64,000 nt of DNA from Pyrinomonadaceae bacterium (GTDB lineage: Bacteria > Acidobacteriota > Blastocatellia > Pyrinomonadales > Pyrinomonadaceae). Location: contig JACMJZ010000013.1 in assembly GCA_014380365.1 (NCBI GenBank), positions 62,001-126,000 on the forward strand, in the 5' to 3' direction. Below, one piece after another: positions 53,174 through 61,730 of this stretch (positions are counted from its first letter, which is position 1; each line of letters starts with the position of its first letter). The notes beneath the pieces were generated by a model, which had not been told where the DNA came from, did not search any database, and worked only from the letters and a program-made list of their open reading frames with translations. A program made the position numbers and the translations under genes.

Positions 53174-53683
53174 TTAGGTTTGAGTGATTTTGGGAGGGAT
53201 CGCGACCGGAGCAGCTTTCCTCACGACCGGAGTTACTTTCCTCACGGCCGGAACTGCTTTCCTCACGACCGGAACAGCTTTCCTCACGACCGGAGCAGCT
53301 TTCCTCACGTCCGGAGTCACTTTCCTTGCGTCCGGAGTCACTTTCCTCGCGACCGGAGCAGCTTTCCTCACGACCGGAGCAGCTTTCCTCACGACCGGAG
53401 CAGCTTTCCTCACGACCGGAGCAGCTTTCCTCACGACCGGAGCAGCTTTCCTCACGACCAGAACAGCTTTCCTCACGACCAGAACAGCTTTCCTCGCTAC
53501 CGGAGCAGCTTTCCTCGCGACCGGAGCTACTTTCCTCGCGACCGGAGCTACTTTCCTGGCGTCCCTAGCCTTGGGACACCACCGCCGACAAGGCAAAATC
53601 AGAACCGGGAGCGGTAGCGACCGGGTCAAAGCATTCAACCCTCTCTTCCAAAGTGCTAGTTCCGTATCGGTTTTTCCCAGCAA
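53174..53683 (-). CDS. Basic heptapeptide-repeat protein (start uncertain)
   Basis: The frame has 169 codons; 17 units of a VRKAAPV-type heptad make up most of it, ending 'PPKITQT'. Differences between units fall on third codon positions in this frame (GCT/GCA, GTC/GTA, GTG/GTA, GCG/GCC) or swap Ala, Val and Thr while Arg-Lys stays fixed. That pattern favours this frame over the five others that are also open. The product would be very basic, like the Lys/Ala/Pro-rich tails of histone-H1-like nucleoid proteins; that similarity is compositional only. The first 40 codons run through a palindrome (53594-53728), so the true N-terminus may have been lost when that element inserted. It could be a decayed gene. 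Confidence 0.5.
   Translation of the reverse strand: MLGKTDTELALWKRGLNALTRSLPLPVLILPCRRWCPKARDARKVAPVARKVAPVARKAAPVARKAVLVVRKAVLVVRKAAPVVRKAAPVVRKAAPVVRKAAPVVRKAAPVARKVTPDARKVTPDVRKAAPVVRKAVPVVRKAVPAVRKVTPVVRKAAPVAIPPKITQT
53204..53560. repeat. 21-bp minisatellite, 17 units
   Basis: The consensus unit is GACCGGAGCAGCTTTCCTCAC. Five central units (8-12) are the same and the edge units have diverged, as expected from unequal exchange. There are no spacers, so it is not a CRISPR array. Confidence 0.97.
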
Positions 53684-53728
53684 GTTGAATGAAGGACCCG
53701 GTCGCTACCGCTCCCGGTTCTGACTTTG
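53594..53728. repeat. Large inverted repeat with GCGGTAGCG core
   Basis: Arms 53599-53627 and 53695-53723 are perfectly complementary over 29 bp and extend to about 34 bp with one mismatch; the spacer is 67 bp. It shares the core GCGGTAGCG with the inverted repeat at 48457-48589, so both belong to one dispersed family. Confidence 0.9.
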
Positions 53729-53764
53729 TCCTCCCACAAGTCGTAGACGACACAGTTCCTGTTG

Positions 53765-55132
53765 TTAAGCTTGTCGGGCCCAGCGGATCACTTCCGGAAT
53801 CGAGGCTTTCTTGCCGTACATCAACATGCCGATGCGATAGATTCTCGATGCCACCCAAAGCAAAATCACAACGGTTAGGAAACCAATCCCCAGCGACAGC
53901 GCTATCTGCCAGAATGGGGGCGTCTGCGATACGATCCGCACCATCATTGTAATCGGCGCGAAGAATGGAACCATGGAGACCCAGAAAGCGAACGATGAGT
54001 TTGGAGCACGGATAACGGCGAAAGCGAGGTAAAGGCCGGCCATTAACAGGAAGATAACCGGCATTGCCATTTGGCCGCCCTCCTGGCTAGTCGTCACCAT
54101 TGAACCGATAAGCACGTAGAGGGTCGAATAAACGAAGTACCCGAGCAGGAAGAAGAGAAAGAAGTAGACGGCAAAGAACGGTGGCAAGTGTGGCAGGTTG
54201 ATATCGGTAAACCCTCGCGCGGCCATGGCGGGCACGGCCAATAAGACCAGCGCTGCAAATGCCGCTGCCCAGATCCCCAGTTGCGTTAGGGCCATCAGGG
54301 AAACGCCGATCAGTTTTCCAAACATTATCTGGAAAGGTCGCACTGACGAAAAGAGAATCTCGGCGATCCGCGTCTCCTTCTCTTCGATGATCGCGCCCAG
54401 CACCACCTGACCGTAAAGGAGTACGGTCATGTAGATGAGAAAAGCGATGATGAAGACCATGGCAAACCCTGCACCTGAGTCCTCCGCACCTTCCTCACCT
54501 TTTTCGTTCACCGGGTAGGTTGCCAAATCAACCGATCTAGACAACGCATCCACGTCCTCATCCTTAACGCCTTCATTGATCAACCGTTGCCTTCTAACCG
54601 TGCTATTGAGTCTGTCTCTGAGCTGGCCGCGCGTGAAAACATCGCCGACGTTGCGCCCGTAATAAGAACTCTTGCTATTGCTGTTACTAACAATGTCGGG
54701 CGGAATAACCAGGTAACCATCCAACTCGTCCCGGCCGATACGCGCGTTTAGCTCGCGTTTGATCTCATCGAGCGATCGTCCATTTGGATTTACCTGGTCG
54801 ACACGGAAACTGCCGCTCGCTCTTCCGGCTTTCTCCATTCGATCTTTGGAATTGGAATTTGCCGCATCCCCCAGCGCCTGTCCCTTGCTACTACCCTCGT
54901 CTCGTTCGAGCTTTAGAAGTGAATTACGAATCGAGTCATAAAGCTTCACTCCATCGGTCTGGTCCAGGATGGCGATGCGGGTATCCCCCCCGGTTTTCAT
55001 GCTAATGAGGAGCCCCGGCACGATCGTGAAGGCAACCAACATCAGAGGACCCAGCACTGTCATGATCACGAAGAACTTCGTGCGCACCTTCTGGAGGTAC
55101 TCGCGTTTTATAATCGCAATTAGTTTGTTCAT
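53765..55132 (-). CDS. ABC transporter permease (ABC-2, NatB-like)
   Basis: The product has 455 residues. A first membrane helix ('FFVIMTVLGPLMLVAFTIVPGLL') is followed by a large extracytoplasmic domain of about 180 residues. Five or so helices follow ('FAMVFIIAFLIYMTVLLYGQVV', 'LTQLGIWAAAFAALVLLAV', 'FFAVYFFLFFLLGYFVYSTLY', 'VIFLLMAGLYLAFAVI', 'IALSLGIGFLTVVILLWVA'). This is the ABC-2 topology of NatB (sodium or drug export). Its start overlaps the ATPase stop by four nt, so the pair is coupled. The substrate cannot be told from the sequence. Candidates are ions, peptides or antibiotics. Confidence 0.92.
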   Translation of the reverse strand: MNKLIAIIKREYLQKVRTKFFVIMTVLGPLMLVAFTIVPGLLISMKTGGDTRIAILDQTDGVKLYDSIRNSLLKLERDEGSSKGQALGDAANSNSKDRMEKAGRASGSFRVDQVNPNGRSLDEIKRELNARIGRDELDGYLVIPPDIVSNSNSKSSYYGRNVGDVFTRGQLRDRLNSTVRRQRLINEGVKDEDVDALSRSVDLATYPVNEKGEEGAEDSGAGFAMVFIIAFLIYMTVLLYGQVVLGAIIEEKETRIAEILFSSVRPFQIMFGKLIGVSLMALTQLGIWAAAFAALVLLAVPAMAARGFTDINLPHLPPFFAVYFFLFFLLGYFVYSTLYVLIGSMVTTSQEGGQMAMPVIFLLMAGLYLAFAVIRAPNSSFAFWVSMVPFFAPITMMVRIVSQTPPFWQIALSLGIGFLTVVILLWVASRIYRIGMLMYGKKASIPEVIRWARQA

Positions 55133-56043
55133 TCCTTCTCCGTGACTTTCTCGACGAAGATGTCGTGCAGGCTCGGCTCGATCATCTCGAACCTTTCGAT
55201 GGTTGCGCCCGCGGCGAGCAGCTCTTTCAATAACGTTTGTGGGTTGGCGCCCTCAGCGAGCAACACTTCAATACCATCGCTATGGCGCTCGACATTGCTG
55301 ATGAGTGCGCGATCGTCCAGGACCGATTCACCGCCCACCAGACGCAAGGCGACTGCGTTACGACTAAAGCCGCGCTTAACCTCTCGGATGCTGCCCTCCA
55401 GAACCTTGCGCGAACGATTGATTAGACAGATGTCGTCGCAGATTCTCTCCGCGACCTCCATTTGGTGAGTGGAGAAAATAATGGTCTTGCCGGCGGCTTT
55501 GAGTTCAAGAATGATCTCTTTCAGAAGGTCGACATTCACCGGATCCAAACCTGAAAAGGGCTCATCCAGAATTATCAGATCGGGTTCATGAATAACGGCC
55601 GTGATAAACTGAATCTTCTGTTGCATTCCCTTCGAGAGTTCGGTCGCTTTCTTGCTTTTCCATTCCGTCAGTTTTACTCGATCCAACCAACGGTCCACGC
55701 GCCGCTCGGCCTCCTTGCCGGAAACGCTCTTCAGTTCGGCGAAGAACCTGAGCTGATCGCCAACCTTCATCTTTTTGTAAAGTCCACGCTCCTCTGGCAG
55801 ATAGCCGATACGGTCCTGCAGCGCCGGCGTAATCTGCTGTCCGAATAACTTAATACGACCTGAATCCGGAGCTGTAATGTTGACGATCATCCTGATCGTC
55901 GTTGTTTTCCCAGCGCCGTTCGGACCGAGCAGTCCAAAGACTCTGCCGGCGTGTACAGCCAGGCTCAGGTCATTGACCGCGGTAAACTCACCAAAGCTCT
56001 TGCTGATGTGATCAACCACTACAGAGGGCGAACTATTTGTCAT
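55129..56043 (-). CDS. ABC transporter ATP-binding protein (NatA-like)
   Basis: The product has 304 residues. It shows Walker A 'GLLGPNGAGKTTT', the ABC signature region 'ATELSKGMQQKIQF', Walker B 'LIILDEPFSGLDP' and the switch His in 'IIFSTHQMEVAER'. The C-terminal extension ('VALRLVGGESVLDDRAL', 'ANPQTLLKELLAAGATIERFEM') is a DUF4162-like domain typical of NatA-type exporters. It powers the permease encoded directly downstream with an ATGA-type overlap. It acts on the cytoplasmic face of the inner membrane. Confidence 0.95.
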   Translation of the reverse strand: MTNSSPSVVVDHISKSFGEFTAVNDLSLAVHAGRVFGLLGPNGAGKTTTIRMIVNITAPDSGRIKLFGQQITPALQDRIGYLPEERGLYKKMKVGDQLRFFAELKSVSGKEAERRVDRWLDRVKLTEWKSKKATELSKGMQQKIQFITAVIHEPDLIILDEPFSGLDPVNVDLLKEIILELKAAGKTIIFSTHQMEVAERICDDICLINRSRKVLEGSIREVKRGFSRNAVALRLVGGESVLDDRALISNVERHSDGIEVLLAEGANPQTLLKELLAAGATIERFEMIEPSLHDIFVEKVTEKE

Positions 56044-56311
56044 TAACGGATTCTTTCCTTGGGGCGGCGTTTCGTACCTGCTGGTCTTCCCATTATTTTG
56101 GTGCTTACTACGAAGAAACTTTCACCAAGGTTTTGCTGTTGCATCAAAGCCCGCTCTGATACATAGTTATCGCACGGGTGGTCTGATGTCAGACAAGGTT
56201 CAGCTTGTCGGCAAAGAGTCGACAAACTTCAAAGTGTCGGACTAGCTGTAGCAAATTCATTCCACGCAAGCGTCTCCCCAGGACTTGCCCGCTAACCTGC
56301 ATTTTAAGAAT

Positions 56312-58501
56312 ATGCGTTCCTCGATCCGCTCGATCAGAATGACGACTGTCCGGGCTCTCATGAGCGCCCTTGTGTGCGCCCTGCTTCCCGTGCAGTCTAC
56401 CCCGGCGCAACAACCACCAGCACCGCCGCGTCAGGATCAACCAGAAATACTGCGCGTGCAGACCGAGTTGGTCCAGACGGACGTAATGGTGTTTGATCGG
56501 CAGGGGCGCTTCGTGAGCGACCTCAAGCCGGAGGATTTTGAACTTAGTATTGACGGCAAGCCGCGCCAGGTTGAGTTTTTCGAACGCGTGACAGCCGGCA
56601 GCCCAAGTGAAGAAACCCAACTCGCCGCCGCGCGTGGCGCCAGTCGCAAAGGCGCTGCTAACTCGACTGGCCCAGTCCCGCTCGATCGCGGAAGACCTGT
56701 GTTTTTCTACATCGACGATCTTCATCTTGATCCATCGAGCGTTTACCGAACCCGAAACCTGCTCACAAAGTTTGTGGATCAGGAAATGGGCCAAAACGAC
56801 GAAGCGGCAATCACCTCGGCCAGCGGTCAGATCGGATTCCTGCAACAACTTACCGACAATAAGACTGTCCTTCGCGCCGCTCTGGCCAAACTAGTGTTTC
56901 GAAACTATTCCATCAAGGATTCCGACCAACCCGCGATGACGGAGTATCAGGCATGGCGTCTGGATAACTACGACCGTGACATAACGGATTACTTTGTCGA
57001 CGAAACGATGAGGAACAATCCGGGCATCACGCGGGAAAGCGCGCTGTCAATGGTCATGAATCGCGCGCACGCATTGCTGGCGCAAGCTGGACGTATTACT
57101 TCGGACAGCCTCGCGGGTCTTGAAGGCCTGGTAAGATCCGCAAAATCGATTCCCGGTCGAAAGCTGGTGTTCTTTATTTCGGATGGCTTTTTCCTGGATG
57201 GGCGAAACTCCGATGCGAATTACAAACTACAGCGAATTACCAGCGCCGCGGCGAAAAGCGGTGTCGTGATTTATTCAATCGACGCCCGTGGTCTGGTTGC
57301 CAGCTTGAGTGATGCCAGCAGCCCTTCTCAATTTGATCCGAGCGGGCGTCTTCAGAGAGCGTCGATGGGTGAGCTGTCCGCGTCTCAAGACGGCTTGAAT
57401 GCTCTCGCCCGAGACACAGGTGGAAAAGCCTACTTCAATTCAAACGCCCTTGAGCCAGCTGTCAAACGGGCCCTGAAAGAGACGTCAACCTATTATCTTC
57501 TCGCCTGGAAACCCAATCAGGAAACAAAAGAGAGCAGGAAGTTTCACCGGATCGAAGTAAAGGTGCCCGGTAAGCCAGGACTGACTGTCCAGGTGCGGCG
57601 TGGTTTCTTTGGTGTCGAACCCGCGCCGGCTGCCAACAAGACCAGGCGGAACACAAAGCAGGTTCCGGTCGCGAGTGCCCCTCGGATAGAACTTAGCAAA
57701 GTGATGAATCAGCCTTTTCCGGAACGCGAGATCCCCATCGCACTGAGCTTGAATTACCTTAACGTTCCCGAAAAGGGATCAATGCTCTCAGCTTCGATGC
57801 AAGTGCCTCGCGAGTTCTTTTCGTTTGCACCTGTGAATGGGAAAGAAACCGCCGTCGTCGAGCTAGGGGGAACGGTATTCAACGCCAAGGGTCAGGCGGG
57901 GGCGAAATTCAGTGACCGAATAACAATCACTGCGGTGACACCTGAAACTAAAGGTCAGGATCTGGCCTACGGCCATCCGATTTTTCTTGGCCCCGGGCTC
58001 TACCACGTCAGGGTAGCGGCGCGAGACGAGAAGAGCGGACGCGCGGGTAGCGCCCATGGCTGGATCGAAATTCCGGATTTATCCAAAGGACAGCTGACAC
58101 TAAGCAGTGTGCTGCTTGGTACCCGCCCGTCGATGCTCAGCGAGGCCGCTCAGAATAGACAAGACGCTTTGGCTTCGATTGGATTGAGCGTGGACAATCG
58201 CTTTCCGAGCGGCGACTATCTTCGTTTTCTTGTTCTTGTTTACAACGCGGCGCGCGCAAGTGCCGATGCCAAACCGGATGTTGCGATTCAGCTTCAAATC
58301 GTGCGGGACGACCAACCGGTGGTCACGACGCCGCTCAAAAAAGTCTCCGTTGAAGAACTAACGGATCTGGGCCGAATTCCTTACGCCGCGGAAGTTTCCC
58401 TGGCGGGACTTCCATCGGGCCGCTATCTTTTGAGGCTTACCGCGGTCGATCGAGTTAACAAGACTAGTGCTTCGCAACAAACGCGCTTCGAGATTCAGTG
58501 A
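56312..58501 (+). CDS. VWFA-related secreted protein (acidobacterial type)
   Basis: The product is 729 residues from the ATG at 56312; a TTG at 56285 is less likely. A signal peptide is seen ('ALMSALVCALLPVQSTPAQ'). Residues 50-100 carry the segment that marks this lineage-enriched family: 'VQTELVQTDVMVFDRQGRFV', 'DLKPEDFELSIDGKPRQVEFF'. A VWA-like fold follows ('RPVFFYIDDLHLDPSSVYRT', 'GRKLVFFISDGFFLDGRNSD'), with a degenerate metal site. The last 270 residues are beta-rich domains ending in 'SLAGLPSGRYLLRLTAVDR'. The protein should be extracytoplasmic, perhaps in adhesion or protein-protein contact. It diverges from the ABC exporter pair. Confidence 0.92.
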   Translation: MRSSIRSIRMTTVRALMSALVCALLPVQSTPAQQPPAPPRQDQPEILRVQTELVQTDVMVFDRQGRFVSDLKPEDFELSIDGKPRQVEFFERVTAGSPSEETQLAAARGASRKGAANSTGPVPLDRGRPVFFYIDDLHLDPSSVYRTRNLLTKFVDQEMGQNDEAAITSASGQIGFLQQLTDNKTVLRAALAKLVFRNYSIKDSDQPAMTEYQAWRLDNYDRDITDYFVDETMRNNPGITRESALSMVMNRAHALLAQAGRITSDSLAGLEGLVRSAKSIPGRKLVFFISDGFFLDGRNSDANYKLQRITSAAAKSGVVIYSIDARGLVASLSDASSPSQFDPSGRLQRASMGELSASQDGLNALARDTGGKAYFNSNALEPAVKRALKETSTYYLLAWKPNQETKESRKFHRIEVKVPGKPGLTVQVRRGFFGVEPAPAANKTRRNTKQVPVASAPRIELSKVMNQPFPEREIPIALSLNYLNVPEKGSMLSASMQVPREFFSFAPVNGKETAVVELGGTVFNAKGQAGAKFSDRITITAVTPETKGQDLAYGHPIFLGPGLYHVRVAARDEKSGRAGSAHGWIEIPDLSKGQLTLSSVLLGTRPSMLSEAAQNRQDALASIGLSVDNRFPSGDYLRFLVLVYNAARASADAKPDVAIQLQIVRDDQPVVTTPLKKVSVEELTDLGRIPYAAEVSLAGLPSGRYLLRLTAVDRVNKTSASQQTRFEIQ

Positions 58502-58524
58502 GTAGCTTCGAGATTCAGTGAGTA
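58485..58524 (+). repeat. 20-bp tandem duplication over the VWFA stop codon
   Basis: GCTTCGAGATTCAGTGAGTA occurs twice head to tail. The first copy carries the VWFA stop; the second supplies the GTG used as the start of the glycosylase gene. Confidence 0.95.
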
Positions 58525-59114
58525 TTGGACGAGCCTCCTTGACCGTTCCCTGGAAACCCACCAAGCAACAGCTTCTTGCCGCCGAAGGAAAGACCGTCCG
58601 TGACGTAATCGCTCCGCGCCTGCGAGTTCTCTTCTGCGGAATCAACCCCGGACTCTATACCGCCGCTGTCGGCCATCACTTTGCACGCCCGGGCAATCGA
58701 TTCTGGCCAGCCCTCTTTGCCGCCGGATTCACCGACCGCATCGTCTCGCCATTCGATGAACGAGAACTCTTGCACAGCGGTTACGGCATAACGAACGTGG
58801 TTATGCGGACCACGGCAACCGCGGATCAATTGTCGCGCGAAGAGTTGCGCGAGGGCGGCAAACAGTTGGTTGCGAAAGTGCGCCGGTATCGGCCGCGCGT
58901 TCTGGCCATACTCGGACTCGGCGCTTACCGGACTGCATGGGAAAAACCCAAAGCCGTCATCGGTCGTCAGGAAGAACCCATCGGCGACACAATCGTCTGG
59001 GTGTTGCCCAATCCCAGCGGCCTCAACGCCCACTATCAAGCGTCAGACCTCGCGCGTTTGTTCGGGGAACTAAGGGTGGTGGTGGAAAGTTTTAGTCGTG
59101 CTAACATTGGGTAA
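58518..59114 (+). CDS. mug: Mismatch-specific (G/U) uracil-DNA glycosylase
   Basis: The product has up to 198 residues. It shows the Mug/TDG signature 'LRVLFCGINPGLYTAAVGHHFA' (GINPG motif 1), 'FARPGNRFWPALFAAGF', 'GITNVVMRTTATADQLS' and motif 2 'VLPNPSGLNAHYQ'. The Asn of GINPG is the general catalytic residue in Mug. The enzyme removes uracil or ethenocytosine from mismatches in base-excision repair. The region before 'VRDVIAPRLRV' is longer than in E. coli Mug. The start is uncertain: the GTG at 58518 lies in a 20-bp duplication, and a TTG at 58539 is an alternative. Confidence 0.93.
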   Translation: MSIGRASLTVPWKPTKQQLLAAEGKTVRDVIAPRLRVLFCGINPGLYTAAVGHHFARPGNRFWPALFAAGFTDRIVSPFDERELLHSGYGITNVVMRTTATADQLSREELREGGKQLVAKVRRYRPRVLAILGLGAYRTAWEKPKAVIGRQEEPIGDTIVWVLPNPSGLNAHYQASDLARLFGELRVVVESFSRANIG

Positions 59115-59181
59115 GCTGGATCATTTCGACTGTCCCGGGAGACGCGGTAAACTTAGCTCGATGGTTTGAGGCGTAACAATC

Positions 59182-59433
59182 ATGGCTGCTGAATTTGAAG
59201 TTCGACCTGAAATTGCTGATAAGCTGGCGAGGGTGGCCAAGGCAAGAGGGATCACTGTCGACGAACTCTTGCAAGAGGTGCTCAATGGGTTGGAGCCTCC
59301 CCCCGACTGGTTAACTGAGGTCTCGCTGGAAGAGTTTGAACGAGACATGGACTTGCTGGCCGAAGAGTTAGAGCAGTTGCCGGCGTATCGTGGCACTTAT
59401 TCGCGAGAAGATATTTACCTGGACCATGAGTGA
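59182..59433 (+). CDS. Antitoxin-like protein of a VapBC-type module
   Basis: The product has 83 residues. The N-terminal part 'FEVRPEIADKLARVAKARGI', 'TVDELLQEVLNGL' resembles a ribbon-helix-helix-like DNA-binding domain. The acidic tail ('EFERDMDLLAEELEQL', 'YSREDIYLDHE') would wrap the partner toxin. Its stop codon shares a base with the ATG of the PIN-domain gene (TGATG), the typical antitoxin-toxin coupling. The antitoxin would neutralise the PIN RNase and autoregulate the pair. The RHH call is moderate; the pair call rests on the coupling. Confidence 0.85.
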   Translation: MAAEFEVRPEIADKLARVAKARGITVDELLQEVLNGLEPPPDWLTEVSLEEFERDMDLLAEELEQLPAYRGTYSREDIYLDHE

Positions 59434-59873
59434 TGTACCTCGCGGATACGAACATCCTCCTGCGCTTTTTGCTCCGTAACGATCCCGCTTATCCAACCAT
59501 CCGCCAAGCTGTAAGAATCCTGAAGACGCGGCGCGAACAAGTCGTCACGACTTCACAAAATATGGCTGAGTTCTGGAACGTCTGTACTCGCCCAATTACG
59601 GCACGCGGCGGATTAGGATTGAGTATTGACTCAACCGAGCGGCGCGTGCGCTTACTGGAACGACACTTCCGAGTCCTCGCCGACAACTCCGCTACATATG
59701 AACAATGGAAGGCTCTTGTGTTGGCACATCAAGTCAGGGGTGTGCAAGTCCACGATGCGCGTATCGTTGCGACGATGCTGAAGTCTGGCGTTGCCAGTAT
59801 TCTCACGACGAACGTCAGTGATTTCCGCCGTTATCCCGGCATCAACGTCTTTGCGCCCGAAGACATTGCTTAG
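59433..59873 (+). CDS. PIN-domain toxin (VapC-like ribonuclease)
   Basis: The product has 146 residues from the ATG overlapping the antitoxin stop. The PIN fold is supported by conserved acidic residues: Asp in 'MYLADTNILLRFLL', Glu in 'SQNMAEFWNV', Asp in 'VQVHDARIVATML' and Asp in 'TTNVSDFRRYPGI'. VapC toxins cleave tRNA or rRNA. The target here is unknown. A downstream REP element and TPR gene on the opposite strand do not suggest a wider operon. Confidence 0.93.
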   Translation: MYLADTNILLRFLLRNDPAYPTIRQAVRILKTRREQVVTTSQNMAEFWNVCTRPITARGGLGLSIDSTERRVRLLERHFRVLADNSATYEQWKALVLAHQVRGVQVHDARIVATMLKSGVASILTTNVSDFRRYPGINVFAPEDIA

Positions 59874-59891
59874 AAATGACCTGCCGCGAGA

Positions 59892-60914
59892 TCACTTCTT
59901 GATCAACCTTTGGAGCTCGGCGGCCATGGCGGGATTTAGTTTCTGCAAGGTCGCAACTTCTTCGCGCGCGCCAGCCTTGTCATTAACCGCTACATAAGTG
60001 AGACCCAGGTTGAAATGCGCCGCGGCGAGTTCGGGGCGCAGTTTGATTACGGTCTTATACGACTGAATGGCTTCCGAGTAACGACGACCGTTGTAAAGCG
60101 CCAGTCCCAGGTTGAAATGGGCGGACGCATTAGTCGGTTCGATCTCAGTGGCGCGTCTCAAAGCGCCGGCAGCATCATTGTATTGCTTCAAGCCGTCGTA
60201 CGCATTCCCGAGATTCTTATACGCATGTGACAACACTTCTTTTTTGTTTTGCAGTCCCTGCTGGTAAGCCTGTCCCGTCTGGCCGAGAAGTGTGATTGCC
60301 TGGTTACTCGCCTCAACCGCCTCCTGAAACCGCCCAGCGTGAACGTACACGTAACTCAAGTTGTTGTAGATCTCCGCGTTGTTTGGATCATACTTCAGTG
60401 CTCCAGTAAGCGTCTCAATCGCTTCCGGATAACGCTTCAAACGCACAAACGCATAACCGAGCGGCTGATAAGCGGGTAGATGGTCGGGCTTAACTTTGAG
60501 AGCTTGTTGATAGGCCGATACAGCTTCCGCAAATTTCCCCTGATCCAAATAGACATTCCCCAGACCCTCGTGGCCGCGGGCGTCGTTTGGATCCTGCCGC
60601 GTAGCCAGCTTGTACTGCTGCTCCGCCTCCGAGTAACGAGGCGCAGGGGCGCTTCTGGCTGCGTTGGCTTTGGCAATGGTTCGGTCCTGGGCCACCGCGG
60701 CCTGGCGCGATTTCCCGCCACCGGGCAACTTGCCACCGCCGCTCCGCGATGAAGCTGGATTGCTCGGTTTGCGAAAGACCAATGCCGCTCCGCCCATCGA
60801 TTCGCCTGGTAACGTCCCGCCGCCCGCCTGCGCTTGCGCGACCTGAGTTGCGCCCGTCGCCATCAGCGCGGCGGTGAACGATAGCAGTAAAGTGAAACAA
60901 AATTTCGTTTTCAT
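59892..60914 (-). CDS. Secreted tetratricopeptide-repeat protein
   Basis: The product has 340 residues. It has a signal peptide ('FCFTLLLSFTAALMATGATQVAQAQA') and AAGGAG before the ATG. A Gly/Ser/Pro-rich stretch precedes about seven TPR units ('DARGHEGLGNVYLDQGKFAEAVSAY', 'AEIYNNLSYVYVHAGRFQEAVEAS', 'ASAHFNLGLALYNGRRYSEAIQSY'). It would act as a periplasmic or surface protein-interaction scaffold; the partner is unknown. The gene is convergent with the VapBC-like pair, only 18 nt away. Confidence 0.9.
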   Translation of the reverse strand: MKTKFCFTLLLSFTAALMATGATQVAQAQAGGGTLPGESMGGAALVFRKPSNPASSRSGGGKLPGGGKSRQAAVAQDRTIAKANAARSAPAPRYSEAEQQYKLATRQDPNDARGHEGLGNVYLDQGKFAEAVSAYQQALKVKPDHLPAYQPLGYAFVRLKRYPEAIETLTGALKYDPNNAEIYNNLSYVYVHAGRFQEAVEASNQAITLLGQTGQAYQQGLQNKKEVLSHAYKNLGNAYDGLKQYNDAAGALRRATEIEPTNASAHFNLGLALYNGRRYSEAIQSYKTVIKLRPELAAAHFNLGLTYVAVNDKAGAREEVATLQKLNPAMAAELQRLIKK

Positions 60915-61036
60915 TATTTCAGGGCTCCTTACCTTGGCTACAACTTACAGCATCCGCCTCTAAATTTGAACTTGGATATGGCCGCCTGGTTGTAACTAAA
61001 GATGGAGGATGCCTGTTCAAGGTTGGCTGGAGGATG

Positions 61037-61119
61037 GCAGAAGCCCGACCGTTAGGGAGGGATCGAGAGTTATGTGGTGAAGGTTGGTTCGGAGCCCTCC
61101 CTGACGGTCGGGCTTCTGC
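61037..61119. repeat. REP-like palindrome, copy B
   Basis: Left arm 61037-61061 (GCAGAAGCCCGACCGTTAGG...) and right arm 61095-61119 are complementary over 25 bp apart from one position. It lies between the ExbD and TPR genes. Confidence 0.9.
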
Positions 61120-61127
61120 TCTAGTGC

Positions 61128-61613
61128 TTAGTTCAGGCCGTCCAGCTGCAATCCGACTGGATTCGCGCCCGCCCCTTTTATTCCATCAATCACTTTCGCG
61201 ACGTCGCCGTAGCTAATCGAACGCGGCGCCTTGATGAAGACAGTTTTCTCAATCCGGCGGTCCTCAGGCACATCGATGCGAGCCAACATGCTGTCGCTGT
61301 AGACGTGGTTTTTCGTGCGCTCTTGAAATAGCGCCGCGAGTCGCGTGCTGAGTTTGCCCGTGTCATCAACCGTTCCCATGTCTGTTAGTGAGTTGAGTTT
61401 CAACGTGCGATCGGGTTCGATTGTCACGACCACGGTCTTATCATTCGCCTCCAGCTTCTCTGCGAGGTCTGGTTCCGCGGGCAGTTTGGCGGCGAAGCTG
61501 TGCGGTTTCAATGGAGAGGCCACCATGAAAATTATGAGCACGACCAGCAGCACATCTATCAACGGCGTCACATTAATGAAAGGTTTGGTCTCGGTGCTTT
61601 TGTCATCAGACAT
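61128..61613 (-). CDS. ExbD/TolR-family biopolymer transport protein
   Basis: The product is 161 residues from the ATG at 61613, preceded by GGAGGGC; an upstream GTG at 61628 would add five residues. It has the ExbD pattern: a short cytoplasmic leader, 'PFINVTPLIDVLLVVLIIFMV' with the membrane Asp that carries protons (Asp in 'LIDVLL'), and a periplasmic domain ending in 'RSISYGDVAKVIDGIKGAG'. ExbD works with ExbB and TonB, or as TolR with TolQ. No ExbB/TolQ gene is next to it in this window; palindromes flank it on both sides. The 'ETKPFINVTPLIDV' form is common in Acidobacteriota ExbD copies. Confidence 0.94.
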   Translation of the reverse strand: MSDDKSTETKPFINVTPLIDVLLVVLIIFMVASPLKPHSFAAKLPAEPDLAEKLEANDKTVVVTIEPDRTLKLNSLTDMGTVDDTGKLSTRLAALFQERTKNHVYSDSMLARIDVPEDRRIEKTVFIKAPRSISYGDVAKVIDGIKGAGANPVGLQLDGLN

Positions 61614-61730
61614 ACTGGCGCCCTCCACTCTGCTAGTGCAAGCCTCAACTGTTCCGAGAGGTAGTAACTAGATGCGAGTACTTAGACGCTGGCAGCGAGG
61701 AGATGTTCCTGGAGTCGTAGGACGCTCGTT

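Noticed and set aside
53204..53560. CRISPR array
   Set aside because: The 21-bp units are directly adjacent with no spacers and no cas genes are present.
53180..53723. Plus-strand repeat frames (SSFPHDR-, AAFLTTG- and QLSSRPE-type)
   Set aside because: The 21-bp unit leaves every frame open; substitutions between units are not synonymous in these frames, unlike the minus frame.
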